Assembly (NCBI GenBank): GCA_021161885.1
Contig: JAGGZS010000338.1
Coordinates: 1-7,218 of the forward strand
Source of the DNA: a bacterium
GTDB lineage: Bacteria; Auribacterota; Auribacteria; Auribacterales; Auribacteraceae
Reading direction: 5' to 3'
DNA: 7,218 nt
Shown here: one piece after another, positions 5,822-7,218 of the stretch
Numbering within the stretch: position 1 is the stretch's first letter
Layout of the letters: every line of letters starts with the position of its first letter
Notes under the pieces: generated by a model
Databases searched by the model: none
Seen by the model: only the letters and a program-made list of their open reading frames with translations
What the model was told of the DNA's origin: nothing
Made by a program: the position numbers and the translations under genes

Positions 5822-6838
5822 ATGGTCAATTTTGTTATCAGATTAAAAATTACAGCCGTGTTGTTTTTATTAATGTCTTTTTTTTCTAATGATTACGCTT
5901 TGGCAGAGCAAAACAAGATAATTCCTAAAGACGAGATTGTAGCGGAAGTTAACGGACAGCCAATTACACGGCAAGATTTGGACAAAGCTGTTGACGGCTT
6001 GAAAAATATGATCAAAATGGCTAATCAAACGCAAGCGCGGGAAATGCCTGAAATCCCTTTAGAGTATCTGATTAATCAAGCGCTGGACACAATTATATCG
6101 TTTAACCTTATCTATCAGAAAGCCGCTGAACTTGGGATCAATGTGTCTCCTGAAGAATTTGATAATGAAGTGGAAAATATAAAAAAAGGAATGAGTTTAA
6201 AAAAGTTAAAAAAAAATATGGCCGGCTTTACCGAAGAATCATTTCGCAATTCCGTTCTCAGCTCTTTGTATGTCAAAAAACTTATGCGGCAAGTTATGCC
6301 TAAAGATATAGAAAAAGTCAACGCTGATGAAATCAAACAATATTATGAACAGGTAAAAAGTACACTTCAAAGAAATTACGATATGGTAAGAATAGCCCAT
6401 ATTTTTTTCCAAGTGCCTGATAAAGCATCCGATGAAAAAAAAGAAGCTATACGCAAAAAAGCATTGGAAGTAAAAAAAATGCTTGATGAAGGCGCTGACT
6501 GGGAAAAAATGGTCATTAAATATTCAGACGGCATAACCGATTATGCCAAATTAGGCGAATTTGTTCCTGCGCAATCGTTCCAAAAACAGATAGTAAAAGG
6601 GGAACTTCCCGCGAAAGTGGGCGGCATCAGCGAAGTGCTTGAGGCTAAAGACGGATTCGTTATAGTTAAATTAACCGACAGGAAAGCCAAAGGCGGATAC
6701 CTTACTTTAGATGAAGCCAGCGGCACTATTGAACAAATGCTCGAAAGCAAAAAAGCGTCCGAATATGTTGACAAATATATTCATGGGCTCAGAAGCGCGG
6801 CGGACGTTAAAATTTATATCAAACAGCACGGCAGATAA
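5822..6838 (+). CDS. Periplasmic SurA/PpiC-like chaperone (parvulin-family)
   Basis: This 338-aa protein is probably an exported folding chaperone for envelope proteins. Residues 1-28 form a Sec signal peptide: Arg/Lys near the start, the hydrophobic run ITAVLFLLMSFF, and an ALA cleavage site before EQNK. A SurA_N-like region follows (about 38-160), beginning VAEVNGQPITRQDLD and rich in helix and lysine. Residues about 188-288 fit a rotamase (PpiC) domain: VRIAHIFFQVP, LDEGADWEKMVIKYSDG, LGEFVP, VGGISEVLEAKDGFVIVKL. A C-terminal helix (about 296-322) completes the usual layout. The domain is degenerate: the GGDLG stretch reads YAKLGEF, and the usual GYHII near its end reads GFVIV, so the second conserved histidine is missing while His193 remains. 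Isomerase activity is therefore doubtful. The ATG at 5822 is supported by GGAGA and the signal peptide. It is transcribed away from the metabolic operon, with no evident functional link. The exact subfamily (SurA, PpiC or PrsA-like) is uncertain. Confidence 0.88.
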   Translation: MVNFVIRLKITAVLFLLMSFFSNDYALAEQNKIIPKDEIVAEVNGQPITRQDLDKAVDGLKNMIKMANQTQAREMPEIPLEYLINQALDTIISFNLIYQKAAELGINVSPEEFDNEVENIKKGMSLKKLKKNMAGFTEESFRNSVLSSLYVKKLMRQVMPKDIEKVNADEIKQYYEQVKSTLQRNYDMVRIAHIFFQVPDKASDEKKEAIRKKALEVKKMLDEGADWEKMVIKYSDGITDYAKLGEFVPAQSFQKQIVKGELPAKVGGISEVLEAKDGFVIVKLTDRKAKGGYLTLDEASGTIEQMLESKKASEYVDKYIHGLRSAADVKIYIKQHGR

Positions 6839-6846
6839 TTTTTTTA

Positions 6847-6885
6847 AATTTGTTTCCGGCGAAATTGATTAAATTAAAATTTTTT
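6847..6885 (+). terminator. Weak candidate terminator after the chaperone gene
   Basis: A 10-position imperfect stem (one T-T mismatch, two G-T pairs; arms 6847-6856 and 6861-6870, loop CGGC) begins 8 bp after the stop codon. A run of six T (6880-6885) follows 9 nt later, which is further than usual. Low GC and the offset T run make this tentative. Confidence 0.3.
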
Positions 6886-6925
6886 CACAGGTATTTTAGG
6901 CGGTATGAGCGGATATATTATTTTG

Positions 6926-6955
6926 TTGACAAAGAATAAAATTTTAACATATTAT
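6926..6955 (+). promoter_or_regulatory. Sigma70-type promoter of the lipoprotein gene
   Basis: A consensus -35 TTGACA (6926-6931), an 18-bp spacer and TATTAT (6950-6955) precede the gene, with an overlapping second TATTAT at 6953-6958. Transcription would start near 6962, about 40 nt before the ATG. The 13-bp palindrome ATTATT-T-AATAAT (6954-6966) overlaps the -10/start area; it could be an operator, but such palindromes are frequent in A/T-rich DNA. Confidence 0.65.
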
Positions 6956-6972
6956 TATTTAATAATTTATTA

Positions 6973-6992
6973 TCAAGAATAATCTTGAGGAG
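6973..6992 (+). promoter_or_regulatory. Strong ribosome site with an overlapping hairpin
   Basis: GAGGAG (6987-6992) lies 8 nt before the ATG at 7001 and is a strong Shine-Dalgarno. A perfect 6-bp inverted repeat (TCAAGA 6973-6978, loop ATAA, TCTTGA 6983-6988) ends inside it, taking up its first two bases. The hairpin may lower or tune ribosome access, or protect the mRNA 5' end; this is inference. Confidence 0.55.
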
Positions 6993-7000
6993 ACCTTCAT

Positions 7001-7218
7001 ATGATAAAAAATTTGTTACTTGTATGTATACTTTTCTTTTCTACCGTAATTAGTTCAGGATGTGTATCGGAAACAGTTAACAAAGCTATCGGGAATATGC
7101 TTCATGACCCTGAAGCGCTGGAAACACCAGAGAACCCTGATGAACCTCTTTTTAATCCTGAATCTAAAGAATTAGTTACACCTAATAAAACTGAAGAAAT
7201 GCAGGATCGGTTCGAGAA
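7001..7218 (+). CDS. Putative lipoprotein, N-terminal part (runs off the window)
   Basis: Seventy-two complete codons are visible; the 3' end lies beyond the window. The product starts MIKN, then a hydrophobic stretch (LLLVCILFFSTVI), then ISSGC with Cys21 as the probable lipidated residue. This fits the general lipobox pattern, although Ser rather than Leu precedes the SGC. Val22 after the cysteine, not Asp, would send it to the outer membrane under the E. coli sorting rule. The mature part seen is acidic and rich in Glu, Pro and Asn (for example PEALETPENPDEP), looks like a flexible linker, and carries no domain I recognise. Its function is unknown. Promoter and Shine-Dalgarno are both strong, so it is probably well expressed and transcribed separately from the chaperone gene 162 bp upstream. 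Confidence 0.82.
   Translation, partial: MIKNLLLVCILFFSTVISSGCVSETVNKAIGNMLHDPEALETPENPDEPLFNPESKELVTPNKTEEMQDRFE

Overview
This AT-rich window appears to come from a diderm (outer-membrane) bacterium. The evidence is a periplasmic SurA/PpiC-type chaperone with a cleavable signal peptide, and the start of a lipoprotein with a lipobox. No lineage marker is present. Elusimicrobiota (Endomicrobia-like) is only a weak guess from the base composition and gene style.

Left block (102-5512, minus strand): four metabolic genes all read leftward, in transcription order aspartate aminotransferase, short-form aconitase, NADP-isocitrate dehydrogenase and branched-chain aminotransferase (ilvE). The first three are separated by only 14 and 19 bp and almost certainly form one operon. 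ilvE follows after 107 bp that hold a possible promoter of its own. A bidirectional hairpin terminator closes the block at 45-74. Together the genes convert citrate to 2-oxoglutarate with NADPH production and supply two glutamate/2-oxoglutarate-dependent transaminases, so the block reads as a glutamate-supply and amino-group-transfer module rather than a full TCA cycle. No citrate synthase or 2-oxoglutarate dehydrogenase is in the window.

Centre (5513-5821): a 309-bp divergent intergenic region. Next to the operon start is the most unusual feature of the window, an array of five short hairpins (5547-5634), four of them abutting. Read on the minus strand, the three four-base loops are GUAA, GCAA and GUGA, all GNRA tetraloops. 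A candidate minus-strand promoter at 5671-5698 would place the array in the 5' leader of the aspartate aminotransferase-aconitase-isocitrate dehydrogenase mRNA. It could be a regulatory leader, a small RNA, or a copy of a dispersed palindromic repeat.

Right block (5822-7218, plus strand): a SurA_N/PpiC-like chaperone whose parvulin domain has lost part of its signature, then a weak terminator, a good sigma70-type promoter (TTGACA, TATTAT), and the first 72 codons of an unrecognised lipoprotein that runs off the window.
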